Assembly: GCA_016617855.1 (NCBI GenBank)
Contig: JAECUM010003306.1
Location: 92,397 to 156,396 of the forward strand
From: Megalonaias nervosa
Taxonomy: Eukaryota > Mollusca > Bivalvia > Unionida > Unionidae
Direction of reading: 5' to 3'
Length of the DNA: 64,000 bases
The position numbers and the translations under genes were made by a program. The notes under the pieces are model-generated. The model had not been told where the DNA came from. It did not search any database and was given only the letters and a program-made list of their open reading frames with translations. Position 1 is the first letter of the stretch. Every line of letters begins with the position of its first letter. Below are positions 35,188 to 49,059 of this stretch, in pieces.

Positions 35188-37269
35188 TCAATAAAAACCG
35201 AGAAATATGTTACGTGTATAATTTAAAATTAATTTTACATTGAATAGTACATTATGGAATTACACTTTACACCTCAATCTTGTGTGAAAAGTATGTACTG
35301 GAATTGTGGTCTACGGTGTCTCGTCAAATACAGGTTTTCTACACAATATTAATTTGTAATATAGAAGCCGATATTTTACTATTCTGTGTAAAATAGACCT
35401 ATGAAATTGGTTATATCTCTTAAGAGACCTTCTTTTGGCATGCCCTAATTAGTTTACCTAGCCCTAATTAGTTTACTTAGCTGTCTCAGAGTAGTTTAGA
35501 AACACAAAAGAAAACATACAAGCTTGTACTTGTTAAGTGTGTAGGTTAATGATCATAACCATGGAGAAGAAAATGACCTGATGAGTTGTAAAGAGGTGTC
35601 GATGCAACTGCAGCACAACGTACAGTATAATCCAGTAAAGCCAATAAGATGGGAGTACAACGGCGGAAATGTGGACTTGAACACATTCCCTGATTCCTGT
35701 ATGTCTGCTCACAACTACAAAGGACCATGGCGAATCTATATCCCTTAACTCGATGGATCTGCATGACGTGCAGGTAGATAACTTGCATAATAAATTTAGG
35801 ACGACAGCAATTCACAAATGTTCTACAAAACAACTGGTGAATCGTTATTTTAGCATATGAAAATTAACTAAATAACGAACACTTCTATAAAATACATATT
35901 GACAGGGACTTTAAAATTTCTGCGTTGCCCTTCACTCAGTTTGTGACATTGTATGGTCAGTATTATAAGGGAGTTTTACAAATTCTTCCTTATTGAAAGC
36001 TAAGGTCTGCTAGGCGGACACTAATATCGTCTTTAATACTGACTGTACATAGGGAAGTTATACATGCCAGAATGTGTGGGTGCTCCTTCCAATTCTGTCA
36101 AAGCATTAGGCACACAATCCAACAATTGGATCCGATCTACCCCTACAGTAACAGAAAGGAAATGCATAAAGAAAGGAGATTGACTTTGCTTACCATCTCG
36201 TAGCGCTCGTAGCACCAAGCTTTCAGTTTCTAAATATTTTTCTCATTTACTTGTCGTCCACACAGATATCCAACACTCAAATATCTCCTTAATCATATCT
36301 TGAGAAATTACTTTGACGGATTGTTCCATCTTCCTATGTCAAGTGTTCTATCAATAAACAGTGACATTAGAGAAAAAATAATATAGAAAGCTCCACAAGT
36401 GAGAAATGCCTGTTGGACAAACACTTCCTCATCTCTGGCAGTTCAACTGTAAATTAAAAGATAGACAAACAAACAGACTTGTCAGCTGCAGTTGTCTATG
36501 AAGGAGAAACAAATGAAGGTGCCTGAAAGCACTGCTCCAACGTCTGAAACGCCAGTGCACCAGAGGAGAACGGGACATAATTCGTTACTGCTCTAGGGTG
36601 ATGCAAGCTGTGAAAACCTTTATAATTTGTTAAATCTTGACTGTTGATCAGTTCGTGCCGTTGTTCCAAACGTACATCTTTTATAGCATCAGACTTGTTT
36701 TTGCTCTCACATTGTACAGTTTGGTTTGCCTATGAGCGTGTCCCCAATCTCTAAATTACATATTAATGCATCAGACACTGGTAGATTGCAAGATAGCAGC
36801 ACATTCCAACTTTTCTTTCAAGGAGTAGTTTAACTGCTACTGCCTTTGGCGATATCAGAGCTCACAGAGGACTATTTAATCGTTCATGGATTGCTGCTAA
36901 AAAAAGCCTTGAGCAATATACATAAAACTCTTGTGCTATACCAAATGCATTTATTTTCGGAAACTTTACGACATATGCAGCATTTATTTTGTCTAAGTAA
37001 TATTATATTAGTGGGGGGGGGGGGCAGGGCATGTTTGTATTAATGACCAAATCAGTTTGTAGGGACAATGGGAAATGTGATGATAATTAGACTAATGATA
37101 AATTCCCATTGTACTCATTTACAATAATGTTAAACGTATGCCACGTTTTGTAAACGGCACCAAAATGCCACACCATACTACACTTCACCCTGTATTTTGA
37201 GTAAATCCACAACTTTTCATTTGGTTGAGTGATTTCAATGAAATTATGAACATGTGTCAAGGGACAAAT
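35188..37269. other. No gene recognised (2.1 kb)
   Basis: Short frames only. A 12-G run lies at 37013-37024 and a 21-bp direct duplication of CCTAATTAGTTTAC-type words at about 35440-35480. A slightly GC-richer patch at 35580-35790 has no recognisable product. Confidence 0.4.
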
Positions 37270-39187
37270 GTTCACCACTTCCAACTACCTTCTCTCTAGT
37301 CGACCTTCCGGACCTGTTTGCAAATTTCTTCCGTGACAAAGTACAAACCATCAGAGGTGAACTTGACAACACAATTTCAGTTGACTCGTCGTCACCATAT
37401 AGTTGCGATACAGAATTTAAGCGGTAACCGTTAGCTGCATTTGAACACGTCTCTATGGATTTAGTACGTACAATCGTGATGAAGAGTGCACCAAAGTCAT
37501 GTGAACTTGATCCGATTCCGACATCATTGCTGCTTGAGTGCTTAGATCCAATATTGCCTTCACTAACTGAAATTATTAATACTTCTCTCTCATCCGGGGA
37601 ATTCCCATCATTTTTCAAAACTGCCATTGTAAAGCCTCTTCTGAAGAAACCAACACTGGACCATAACGATTTACAGAACTACCACCCAGTTTCTAATCTC
37701 CCATTCATGTCAAAAATCTTAGAAAAAAGTTGTTCTATCCCAACTTGTATCTCGTCTGAATTCAAACAGTCTTTTTAGTAATGTACAGTCTGCATATCGC
37801 CCTTGCCACAGTACTAAAACTACTCTTCTGAAAGTAGTTAATGACCTTCTCTCTGCTTTGGATAGCGGAATGATTACAGTCCTCACTCTCCCTGACTTGT
37901 CTGCAGCATTTGACACAATAGACCATGATATATTACTTCACCTTCTCCAGCATGTATTTGGCATTCACAATACAGCCTTACTATGGTCAAGTCCTACTTG
38001 GTCAACAGGACACAAATTGTGTCCGCAAATGGAAAACACTCCAGCCCAGTTGATCTATGTTGTGGTGTTCCACAGGGGTCAGTTATTGGACCTGTTCTCT
38101 TCATTCTATACACTCAGCTTCTCTCAAGTGTCATAGATCATCATCCAGTGTCTCACCAATTGTATACTGATGACATCCAAATATACAAATCTAGCCACCC
38201 AACTGAAGTTGAAGCTACCATCCAAGGTGTAGAGAGGTGCATTTCCGATGTGAAATCATGGATGACATGTAACAAGCTGCAGATGAATGATGACAAAACT
38301 GAAGCCATTCTGATTACAACACAAAGACTTTCTCATTCACATCCTTTACCTCAGACAATAAATATCAGCAACACCAACATTAAATTCACACAGTCAGTAA
38401 ACCTCGGTATTACTCTCGACAGTACTCTCATCGCACCAACATGTCATGAACATATGAAAAGCTGCATATCTTGAGCTGTGACGCATCAGCTCCATTCGCA
38501 AGTATCTTTCAGTTGATGCCACTAAAACACTTGTGTGTTCCTTAGTACTTTCAAGACTGGGCTATTCTAACTCAATTCTGTCTGGTTCGTCTCAATATCT
38601 ACTCCAGAAACTTCAAAAAGTTTAAAACACAGCTGCTCGGATCATCCTTAGAGTACCACGATCAGAGCACGCCTCCCTCCCCCCGCTCTGTACCCTACAT
38701 TGGCTATCCATTTGATCCAGAATTAAACACAAAATTTGTTCTCTGTGCTACGTTTCACTGACGGGCTCCAGTCCAACATACCTATCTGACCTCACCCATG
38801 TGTACACACCAGCAAGACACTTACTCTCCTCTTCTGACACTCGTATTCTCATTATTCCCACTATGAAATGAAATCATATGGACAACGTTCTTTTGCATAC
38901 CAGGGCCCAGCAACGTGGAACGAATTGCCCACTGAACTTGGACACAAGACACAGTGATCTGATTCAAGAGTGCTCTTAAAACCCTCCTATATCAACTGGA
39001 AGAACAGACTTAAAGACCTAAAAATGTTTCATTACCTTAAATATTTACAGCATGTTTTCTGTTTTCTAATTTCGTGGTGTTTGCTTTTATTTTTGTAATC
39101 ATATCATTATGTTTTTTTAGTGTTGTCAAATGTTGTAAAGCGCTTAGAGATTCTAAAGATTAGGCTTTATACAAAATCCTCATTATT
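37270..39187 (+). pseudogene. L2/CR1-like LINE, 5'-truncated and frameshifted
   Basis: The plus strand reads the C-terminal half of a CR1/L2-group ORF2. In order it has a linker LPDLFANFFRDKVQTIRGEL, then APKSCELDPIPTSLL, LQNYHPVSNLPFMSKILEK, DLSAAFDTIDHDILLHLL, GVPQGSVIGPVLFILYTQLL, the catalytic box YTDDIQIY (normally YADD) and SWMTCNKLQMNDDKTEAI. Near 38900 is FAYQGPATWNELPTELG, typical of this group's C-terminus. The longest open stretch is 37983-38474. At least three frame changes and several stops make it dead. The 3' end carries GTAAAGCGCTTAGAGATT and TTAGGCTTTATACAAAA followed by TCATTATTAT, which I know from L2-type tails. The endonuclease is absent. Confidence 0.85.
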
Positions 39188-39189
39188 AT

Positions 39190-39480
39190 GTGTAACTTTA
39201 AAAGGCATAGTGTGTCGCTACCGAACACAAGCACTCGTTAAAGGTTACATATGGGGTTCAAATGTCAATATGGTTATATTTGTGTCATGTCCGTAATTTT
39301 TAAAAGAAACTTTGCACTAACGTGTATTATACTAGATGATGCGTTGTTAACCAAACTAGGACCCATTGTTGAATCAACAAAGTGATTTTAATGACACTTT
39401 GCATAAATGTGTATCTTGGCGTGGTGCTTGCCACACCCATTTCAGTCGCCACAAGGTCGATGTCACAGACGGGGTTAAAA
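39190..39480. repeat. Old dispersed repeat resembling bivalve intronic repeats
   Basis: AAACTTTGCACTAACGTGTAT and CACTTTGCATAAATGTGTAT recur about 90 bp apart with ACCAAACTAGGACCCATTG between them. AGGTCGATGTCACAGAC follows. Such AACTTTGCATAAATGTT...AAGGTCA phrasing is familiar from repeats in bivalve genomes. Recognition is from memory only. Confidence 0.35.
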
Positions 39481-39689
39481 AGATCTACAGGGAGATTTTA
39501 ATATCTATGATATACCGTTTGAATGAATTTTCCGATTTTAATTATGTAACAGGATTGAAACCGATTGGATACTTTGAATGAAAACGCAACACAATGTGAG
39601 GGTATGAAAGTTTATGAAACAAACAAGATGAATAAATAAATGTTCACTACAACAAATATAAAAATTGACTCGCACACACCCCCACTACA

Positions 39690-40045
39690 AATAATAAACT
39701 ACTACTATACTGAACATGTTACACATACCCGTATGTGTAACAAGAATACGACTATGGTTCTCACATTCCTCATGTGCACAATGAAAATAGTGTGATTTAA
39801 GGAGTCATACGAGACAAAATGAACAGACACGAGTACGATTCACGGAATCTTATGATGCAAAATAAAATAAGTATGGTTCACATAATCATATAGCACCAAT
39901 TAAAAATAAGTGGTTCACAACCATATGATAACAATAGAAAAATATGGTTCACACAACCAAATGCCACAAAATAAAGTATGGTTCAAATAACCACGTGTTA
40001 CAAAGCAAATTAAATATGGTTCACAACCACGTATCATTGTATACA
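39690..40045. repeat. Degenerate minisatellite (GGTTCACA-ACCA units)
   Basis: Units of about 40-50 bp contain TATGGTTCACACAACCA-type cores, with AAAATAAA spacers, at about 39869, 39910, 39943, 39976 and 40013. More diverged units lie upstream. The core GGTT...AACC is itself near-palindromic. Confidence 0.65.
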
Positions 40046-40526
40046 TTACACGACGTAATGAGAATTCACGTCATAATTCCTCGTCCTTCTCAAGGCTTAT
40101 ACGTTCATATTCATCAATTCCCACCATAAAACATATACACTGTCAGTTGAAATGGCTTCACTTCCACACTATGGATAATAGCCTCACCATCCTGGTTATT
40201 CTATCCGATCTATCCGTCTATCTATCCATCCATACATACAGACGGACACGACAGCTGTAAATAAATTAATCTGGTCATAAGGAATAAACAAAATACAGGA
40301 GAAATCGATAAATATATGTTATTAAATTGTTTTATGTCAAATAAAATCCTTGGCGATAAATTATAACATACCGACTGTTTCTCTAGTGTATTAAACCCGC
40401 AGAATAACAAAGGCAGTAAATTGAAGAAGGGCATTTGAACTATAAAAATACACTTACAAACTGGATTTGTATAAAATTTAACACTTACCTTTATGGCTAT
40501 AGTTCGATGTAAGAGTATTAACACTC
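40046..40526. other. No gene recognised
   Basis: AT-rich spacer with a short TATC/CATA simple stretch near 40200-40245. Confidence 0.4.
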
Positions 40527-40805
40527 TTTGACAAGGTCCAAGCGATCACTGTATCGCATATAATAATAAGCTTCCTATAAATACATGAGAAAAAAATGTA
40601 CACGACCAAGGGCGAAGTACCCCTGCATACCTTGCTATACAAGTATCTCGCCGCGAGCGACCTACGACGAGATGCATGTATTGTTCAGTCTTACAAAGCA
40701 GAAACAATGAACCACCCTAGGTAACGCTGTATGCGTCAATGAAGTTAATAACCAAATTGTTTTTAAGGCATTCCAAATTATTATCTTGCCTTATTCCGTG
40801 ACCAA
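40527..40805. repeat. Dispersed repeat with a ~162-bp internal insertion
   Basis: It matches 30424-30539 at both ends. Extra sequence at about 40560-40721 interrupts it exactly where the other copy reads CTCATAACGC. Here the flanks read GCATA and TAACGC, compatible with a TA target duplication. No clear terminal inverted repeats were seen in the insert, which is GC-richer than the flanks (CTCGCCGCGAGCGACC). Confidence 0.65.
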
Positions 40806-41449
40806 TTAAACCCTTGTGATCAAGGCCAAGATCAGATGCGGAAATCTTACGTGAACTTATTATATTCGTACCATTCCTATACGTCTGCTAACATATTTCT
40901 ACCACAACAGTTGACTGCAGGAAACATTCCATTGATCGAATACATATTTCTTTGATATAATACCTTTGAGCTGGGGGTTTTTGTGTCTCATTAAAACGTT
41001 TATTGTTAACAATAGAAAGTCATTTGCTTATTTGGACAACATAAAACGTGATATGTTTTGCAAGGAAAATACTCGCTGTTATAAATAACTTGCGTTCATA
41101 TGGAAACCCCAGTTTTTCTCCGTAACTGCTTAAAATCCTAAAAATTGCTTTTGAGTTTTGTTTCATTAGAGCCGTGCACTCCTTGCCTCAGTCAGTTTCG
41201 TGACGGAATGTAGATTGAGATGTCAATCATTTGTTGGAAAGTGACACTTCAAGAAACAAATGAAACACTACTTTTATATCAAACAACCACTGTATAATTT
41301 TCACCTGAATTTGTAACATTTGTGTTTTAATAATCCATTTCAGAGGAAGAATAAAGAAAATCAATTGTTTTACTTGATTTTCTTTATAATATGATAAAGG
41401 TCTTTATGACTTTAAAATCATTTATCCCATGAATCCCATTTTAGGACTT
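40806..41449. other. No gene recognised
   Basis: Non-coding AT-rich DNA. Nothing can be supported. Confidence 0.4.
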
Positions 41450-42110
41450 ACGTGCAATTATATTCAGATATGTTTTAAACATTAGTGTTAAATTCTATTC
41501 GGACATATTCAAACTATTTACACGTTTCTGAGCAATGGTATGTCTTTTAAATATATTACGACTAACAACCCTTTTGATCAATTAAAATATATCTGAAATA
41601 TTTGCTATTGAAGTAAAGACTATTCGGACCAACGAACCCATTGTTGTCAACTACTTTCGGACTAACAAACCGTCTAACTTTTCAACATTTTCCTTCGGAT
41701 CAATGACCTTTCATAGAATTAAACCATATATTCTTCCAAGATTAAAACAATCGAGCTTTGGGCTTAAATGTACCGAAAAAAGTGATATTTTCCAGAAATA
41801 TTTCAGAATTATAACCTTTTGGACAAATGAAAACACCTAGGAGTTACTTGATAAATTCTCATTTGTTTCCATGATCTAATCCATGAATGAGTTACAGTAT
41901 ATTTCTTGAACTATTTGATTAGTCTTACATATTATTAGTATATTAGTCTTACAAAGTATGAGCATATTAACCTTACAGATTATAAGTATATTCGACTTAT
42001 CAAGTTTTACTACATTAGTCTTCCAGTATGTATAATAGGCTTACAGAGTAGTAGTACATTAATCTTAAAGGATATATTTATATTACTTTTAACAGAGTAT
42101 GACTATTGGT
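41450..42110. repeat. Two adjoining degenerate arrays
   Basis: At about 41490-41710 the phrase ATTCGGAC-AA, TTTCGGACTAACAA and TTCGGATCAATGACC recurs every ~50-70 bp. At about 41920-42100, TATTAGTCTTACA-type words (TTAGTCTTACATATTA, TTAACCTTACAGATTA, TAGGCTTACAGAGTA, TTAATCTTAAAGGATA) recur every ~30 bp. Confidence 0.5.
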
Positions 42111-44149
42111 CTATTTGTTGTTAAAGTATTTGGTTGTCATTTTTATATGATGATGTCACAGTGTAGACACATATTTCAAAATTCGGAATTCTTGTTAAAA
42201 GCTTTTCTTGCGTCTGATGCTTAAGCAAGAATTAACGTAAATCTCATATATGATATCCTCTCTTATTATATTTGGTCTCACAGATGAGGGTAGCCACACA
42301 TCTTTAAAGGCCATGAAAATTTATTTAGTTCTTTCATTTTGAAATTCCATCGCCGGTATGTAAAATGGTAATATCTTTCCTCAATCGTACTTCAGTTGTA
42401 TTACCTGCAAGTTTGTAGGCATATTCTGTAATTTGCAGATCAAATAGCGTAAAGAAGGAACCTGGAAAAACTAATATACTAGAAAACGATATAGAAACTA
42501 AAAAAAGCAGGAGTTGTTGATGTTTAATAGCACATGGCACATTTGTGATGCAGTGATACGCAGTATTTAAACCTCTTACACTTTGTGTTATGTTTTTCTA
42601 TATGTTCGGAGTTATGAATTTAATATGCGATTCTATGAAATTACTATGCAATTTACAGCAATTTGTTACCTGGGTATGCATCCGCAACCATCAATGCAAC
42701 AATAAATATACACTCATATTTAAATTGTTGTTTTGATGATTGGTATAAATCACTAAGTTGTGGTTGCTTGGTTTTGTTTCCAATTGGCGTCAGGATATAT
42801 AAGAACAAAGAAAGCAAATGCACCATCCATGTTGTTTATGGGCTGTATTCTTTAATTCAAGTAGACCAATTTTGTTCCTGTATTTTCATTGAACATTTCA
42901 ATGTTTTTCTTTTCTGTAATACGTGCATAAATTCGATTGGGTCTTTCCATTTAAGTTACTGCATTATTGCATAATAGGGATAAAATAAATCATACAATAA
43001 ATTAGCTCCTCCAAATGTCAGACCATTACGTATTAAACCACACAGCCTAATGAGTGATGTCTTGGGGGATCCTTATTAATCGAAAATAGTATATGGAAAT
43101 GATTTTGTGCGTCTACCTGTAATATAATATAAAAGTCAAGGTTATGCTATGATTCCACGTACAAGTTTTCAAACATTTTATACGATCCTCATTTCTTTTT
43201 TATATGGTATACATGTTATGTATCAATTGTGAGTGGTAGTATTTGATGTGTTGTTTGAACCTTGCCAATATCCAGGATACCATATTGTTCATTTTATCAC
43301 CATTTAAAATCTTTGCCCTAATTACTTAGTTTTCCTTATCATACAATGAAAAGCCATTTGTCATACTTAATGAATCTCGTGCGAGAATCAAGGTAAACGT
43401 ATGTCGCCTCACTCTTCATCAAACCTGATTTTGATTTCGTTCATTTTTAGTAACAGATACAAACCTCGCTGTACCCATTTCTTCATTCAGTAGAGATTTG
43501 AATGTCTGAATGTCTTCTTCTATGAGTTCGCTCTTCCACCTAGCACTCGGGCCTTTCCATGTACTTTATTTCTGATTTATATGTTCCCTCTAATAAGCTC
43601 TCGAAGCATTTTTGTCTGCTAAGTTTTTATTACATCTCTTTCTGTTGTAAATTCTTGTTTCAGATCAGATAAATCTGCTATCAAACGTTTCACCCTTTTT
43701 CTGTCTTATCCACATCAACAGCTATTTCCTTGCCAATATATTTCTTTGCGTCCATTTTAGGGTTTTCAGTTTTATGACTTCATTTCGAGGGGTTGCTTAG
43801 ATTTGGTCTTTAACAGTGTTGATCATCTCCTTGATATGAATAATTAAAAGCGCGTATACTACCTCTGTTCATTTGATACTGATTTCATTCATATCTATCG
43901 TGCTCTTGCTGCTCTCTCTCTATTCCTAGAGGCGTCATTGAGATTGTTCTGCTTCTTTAATTGCGAAATGCTATAGGCGAGTTGTTTAACTTGTTTATTT
44001 TCCACCTGTATCCATGTAGCTTCGAAGATATTGAAGTACTTATTTCTAGTGTTAATATATTATTTGTTTATTCTTGAAACAGTTTTTGTCGGTGAATATA
44101 ATATAATTTGTCTTCTTGAAATAAAACTCACTGACTTTGACAGTTTTAA
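42111..44149. other. No gene recognised (2 kb)
   Basis: AT-rich DNA with only chance frames, such as 42663-42974, which lacks any known motif. Confidence 0.4.
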
Positions 44150-45600
44150 AATCGGAGCCTATTGAGTTATAGCAAACATCAGGTCTAAGTTTCACAAAGG
44201 ATCTGAAGGTATTGCTCTACTGACAAGAGAAGGGTTATCGATAATCATCAACACATTCAAAAGTGACCTAGACTATGTATTTTGCTTTTGGATTAAAAAA
44301 TAAATATCCTAGATAAATGACAATATATCTTTTTGGTTTAGCATACATACCCTTGCGTCTTCAAATTGTAGAGATAAAACAGTTGGAGTTCTTCAATGCA
44401 ATAAATGCAAAACTGAGTGAACGAATGTGTATATTAGATGGTGACATTAATGCTCGGAAGGGTTGTTTTGATCATTGTGATGTTAGTAGTCTCTTGTTAG
44501 ATATTCATATGTAAGTGATATTGAATGTATGCTCTGCTTATGGGTACCAATTAAACAAGCTAGTGCTTGCCAAATCGAAAAGTAAATATGCAAGTGAATT
44601 ATTGCAAATGTGAGCAAATAGCAATATTTATATATGTAATGAAAGTCTTGGTAATAACAAAGACATTGTTACATGTACTACCAGAGGTGTAAGTGTTATA
44701 TATTATCTCTAATCACCGGTTAGTAGCTTTTGTTTGGTAAATTCTATTAACATATCAGTTTTACTGTGTTTATGAGATGTACATAATGAATTATAGTATT
44801 CAATTGATTGTAAATATGTGTCAGTACCTGGGTACAATAAAATAACAAAAGTAATCTAGAATGTGGATCCCAGACAAAATAAAATCTTCATAGTTCATAT
44901 TCATAACGGAGTTTTTGACAGAATACACGAGAATGATTACAAATTGTTATTGAACGCGTAAATGAATGTATAAAGGAATATATACATACTATCCTTGGTC
45001 AAATCAGCTCAATTGTCCTTTTAAGTACAGGTTTATCTTTTACGTAGAAGTTATTATGTAGCAATACATTTACATAAATATTTTGGCTTGGTAAGTAATG
45101 TAGAATTTTGAAAAATGATTCCACTTATCAAAAAGGTTTAGTCCTTAGCAAGATATGTGAATATTACACAAAATATGCCTCAAGCGAGCATTCATTAAAA
45201 ATTAGTCATGGGATGACATGTTGCTTGGTTCAAACATAAGGTATTTGAAAATATACGACAGACTCAAACAAGGGACCCTAAACAGTTTGTAAATTTTATA
45301 AATAACATCGCTCAAATATAAAGAAATTCCTGCATCTGTAGACACAATGTGTAATCATTATTAACACCCTAAAAAGTGCGGACGATTCAAATACTTCCAT
45401 TGAATGTAAAAATAAATAAGAAGATGACTGAAGATAAGATAAAACAGTTAATGCAAGCATTGGAAACTAGTAAAGAACCATAATACGATCGGAGTTATCA
45501 CTGGAAGTATCAAGAACAATGACTCACTTGTGCCATCAATAGGATCAAAACATTTCAACGTAATGTTTGCCAAGAACACTTCCTGATAAATCTTCATTAG
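44150..45600 (+). pseudogene. Possible LINE endonuclease/RT remnant
   Basis: The plus strand at 44390-44515 reads ILDGDINARKG, resembling the conserved GDFNAR box of APE-type LINE endonucleases. A few hundred bases earlier is an SKGIAVLVR-like remnant in broken frames. A GVSVI-DY-like block near 44690 would fit the next endonuclease motif. At 45240-45560 fragments such as YDRLKQG and GIKHFNVMF-like words fit the linker before reverse transcriptase. No YxDD box was found. Decay is severe, so the assignment is tentative. Confidence 0.4.
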
Positions 45601-46849
45601 GAATATAACAACCTTTATATACAAACGAAGATTGTGTATTGGATCCTAAAAGCTATTGACTTACAACATTGTAATAATGTTCTTGAATTATTCAGTGTAG
45701 AAACTACCATACTCAGCGACGTGATTGTTAACCATATTGATCTTTAGACTGATTTTTAATGAATATTTTTTCTAAAATCTACAGTGTTTATACTTTATTG
45801 TTATTACATATTAAATATTAAAGAATAGTTTTCTAGATATGTTGTGCTTATTGTTAACATTTCTCATAACCCTGCAAAAATGTCAACATTTATTTACAGA
45901 AAATTATGGTTTAAAATATGCACTTCATAAATTTTTAAAATTTCAATTTCACTTTTAATCTTGTGTAGTGTCATATACATTGTTTAAATGAAATGCTGTA
46001 AAAAGACGGTGAAATGTTATAGAATGACCGCTTACGTGAAAACAGAAAAATAAAATCCTGGTCCAAGGCAACATTTATTGCTGATAAAGCATGAGTAGAT
46101 TAAAGCTCCGTTGTGTACATTGTACATGTTTTCACATAAACTTGTAGACCCCGCAATGTTGGCTGGTGAACATATAAATCTCTTCATTTTTAAACACATA
46201 CCAGCAATTTCATAGTATAAATTGCTAAATATGTCTTATAGCCATTCAGCTAAAAATGGTTGCTGGTAAGACCATCAGACACAAATCTTATCCTCTGCAT
46301 CTCCCAGCAACATCTTATTATTTTTCGTAATTAGTATTTTCTCGTTTACCATGATCCTGGCCGCTGACATTTAGACCCCAGAATCTGTTGGTTTCTGCGT
46401 TACCCTACATGCAAGCCCTCCATAATGTTTAGTCAGTGAAGCATTTTCTTTTAATTTTGACCTTGCTTTTTGTTTGAGCCAGACGTCAATAAATTCTCTT
46501 TTTTGTTTGTTTGATCCCAATGTCAATATGTTTATTTGTTACAACAAATGTAAGCTGTTAACCATATAACTGTGATTAAGAAATAATATCTTTTGGAATA
46601 TACTGGTCTTCTTTCAGTCACGGTGACATTGACCTCCGAAAATGACATACTTTAGAATTACTTCATACAGAAGATACTCAGAACGTTTGTTGAAGCTATG
46701 TGATATGCTGTATAACTGAAACTATCATGTGGATAAAGAAAAATTAACTGACATATGGCAAGAAAGCATCATATTACAATATACACTATCAAAATGACAG
46801 GCATATACAATCAAAGAGTGATTAAACATGAAAGATCACTCAGAAGTGT
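45601..46849. other. No gene recognised
   Basis: AT-rich DNA. Two diverged TAGACCCC-CAATGTTGG / TAGACCCCAGAATCTGTTGG words near 46147 and 46372 hint at an old ~225-bp duplication. Confidence 0.35.
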
Positions 46850-46922
46850 AGTATCAATAAATGTGTGAAACAATAAAGCTATAAAATAATCCTGAATAAT
46901 GACAGAATGGTATAGTCTTCAA

Positions 46923-46965
<43 letters not shown>

Positions 46966-47530
46966 TTTGATGAGGGTAACTAAGTTCAAATGTACTATTC
47001 TCCCATGAGACCTTCATGCTAATAAACTATTGGGATAGCAAAAAGGAAAAAAAAAATACAACAAAGCACACTTAAATACAGCGAGTATAAAAATATATAG
47101 TGTATATGATATGCAAGAAGAGAATAATTGTAATGCGTGTATTTCAATATTTGTAATGAAAACTGCTTTTCAAGATGACAGTCATATATTTATCTCCCAC
47201 GAGACCTTCACGATGAAGAAACTATTGTAAATACACACCCACCCACCTATAATATTTAAGCATGCTTGAATACAGTAAGAACAACTAATTCATCTTGTAT
47301 AATATATGCATCAACATAATAATAAGAAGTAAAGAGAAGAAGCAGATGAAGAAGAAAAGATGATGGTGATGAAGATGAAGGACTTTATGAGTGTGACTCA
47401 GCTCTAATGTATATTCTCCCATGAGATTGTAAGTATAAACTAACAATAATTGTGAATGCCCAAAAAATAACAACACAATAAACCATGCTTAAATACAGCA
47501 AGTATAAGAAATACATTGAATGAATAACAT
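46850..47530. repeat. Three-unit tandem repeat (~190-220 bp) containing (TAA)n
   Basis: TCTCCCATGAGACCTTCATG, TCTCCCACGAGACCTTCACG and TCTCCCATGAGATTG lie near 47000, 47192 and 47414. Each is followed about 80-90 bp later by CTTAAATACAGCGAGTATAA-type words. A (TAA)13 run at 46926-46965 precedes the first unit and an AAG/ATG-rich stretch the third. Confidence 0.7.
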
Positions 47531-49059
47531 CTTCTAATTTTCTTCATTATTTGATATATTCGAAATTCCATTTGTTAAATAACTAAAGTGTATATTACAT
47601 CTGTTAACAATATACACATCACCAGTTATACTTTTAATTTCGAATTGATTTGGGAGCTTACTGTTTCTAAATGGATTAAAATTCTTTAGAAATATTTCAA
47701 ATATTCAACTGATTATCATAGGTTTGTAGGTGTGCCACATATTGTCTGTTCAGTGTGGCTTCATGCATGTTAGTACAAAGCCATATAAGATATTGTTGAT
47801 ATGTGAGTGTTTAACTCTTTTTGCTTTAAAAGAAGCAAGCACATATTAAAGGTGTTCAAACTTCTTAATTGTTTAAATTCAAAGAGGGAGCCACGAATCC
47901 ATTTTACAACACTCTCACTAAATTGTATTGTACAGACAAAACCTGTTTCTATCATCTACCTGACATTTAGTGCTGGAAGTTGGACACTGTATAAAGCAAA
48001 GCAACACACTTGCATGTGGTAGGTGTGTGACATTGGGGGCAAAACCAGTATACTGAGACCCTTTTGTAGTACTTAAATGTTAGAGTTCTCTTCATACTGG
48101 CTTTTTCTATTACTGTGCTCGGGCTTTATTATTTTTCAAAGGCCACAAGTAAGTTTACACTGAATGTTTAAAACATACTAGATAGATTTTAACAGTTTAT
48201 GTTTCCTTCTATTAGCTTAAAATATATTTTAATTCAGAGTAGCAATGGTCTGGATTTGAGGATTAACTGTAATCATTTAAAAATTTCTATAGAAGGTCAT
48301 CCTATATCATGACACACCTTCATGTATATAATAGGATGTATGATATTAACAGTATGCTAGCTTAACACAATATTTGTTTCCAGTGGTACGCATAGTGGTG
48401 CCTCTTCACTGTACCTAGTTACATTGCTGCGTTAAGCACGGCGGGGAAGAAACTATCAATATATTTTTATTAATCACATTAAACGTCCGGTGAAAGAAAC
48501 AAATAATCAATGAGATGCATATACAACGTTTAGAAATTTAGCGATTTTACTATCTGCCACAAGTCAGCTGTGCAGACTATTTTCTTTTTATGAAAACCGA
48601 TGTAATCTCAATAATATTGTCATATTTAAGAAGTTCACTCACCAGCATACCCTTCCTTGTATCTGATAACAGGAGTTTATGATATTCATCTTGCGCACAT
48701 ACCATGAGGTTTAAAAATTTCATTGCAATTAATGACAAGGCGCTTTATTGATAATAATCCTTACCTGCGAATACATATTCTAAATTTTAATAAGCACCTT
48801 CTTGCCAGGATTGTGTTGATCTGCCATTAACACAGATACATATATAAATACATACTTCAGCTAAAGCGGTACAAGAATCTTCAGCTAAATTCAATGCAAG
48901 AAAATGGACACCTGCCTAAACATTTGTGTAGTGATTGTGGATTGCTTGTTCCATAAACACATGTAAAATATCACTTTTTCAACAATTTAAATAATTCAAC
49001 ATATTGACAGAGATCATCCTTAAATGACGGCTAGTCTGTGATCAATATTGACTATAGTT
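47531..49059. other. No gene recognised
   Basis: AT-rich DNA. Overlapping short frames at 47770-48022 lie on opposite strands and carry no motif. Confidence 0.4.

Noticed and set aside
34412..35191. A 259-codon minus-strand frame of Ser/Cys/Leu/Val repeats that looks like a membrane protein
   Set aside because: It is the translation of the GACA array; equivalent frames exist in all three phases and composition follows the simple repeat.
36033..36260. Possible spliced exons on the minus strand (ATG|GTAAGC and CTGTTACTGTAG)
   Set aside because: The implied intron would be only ~50 bp and the encoded peptide has no recognisable feature.
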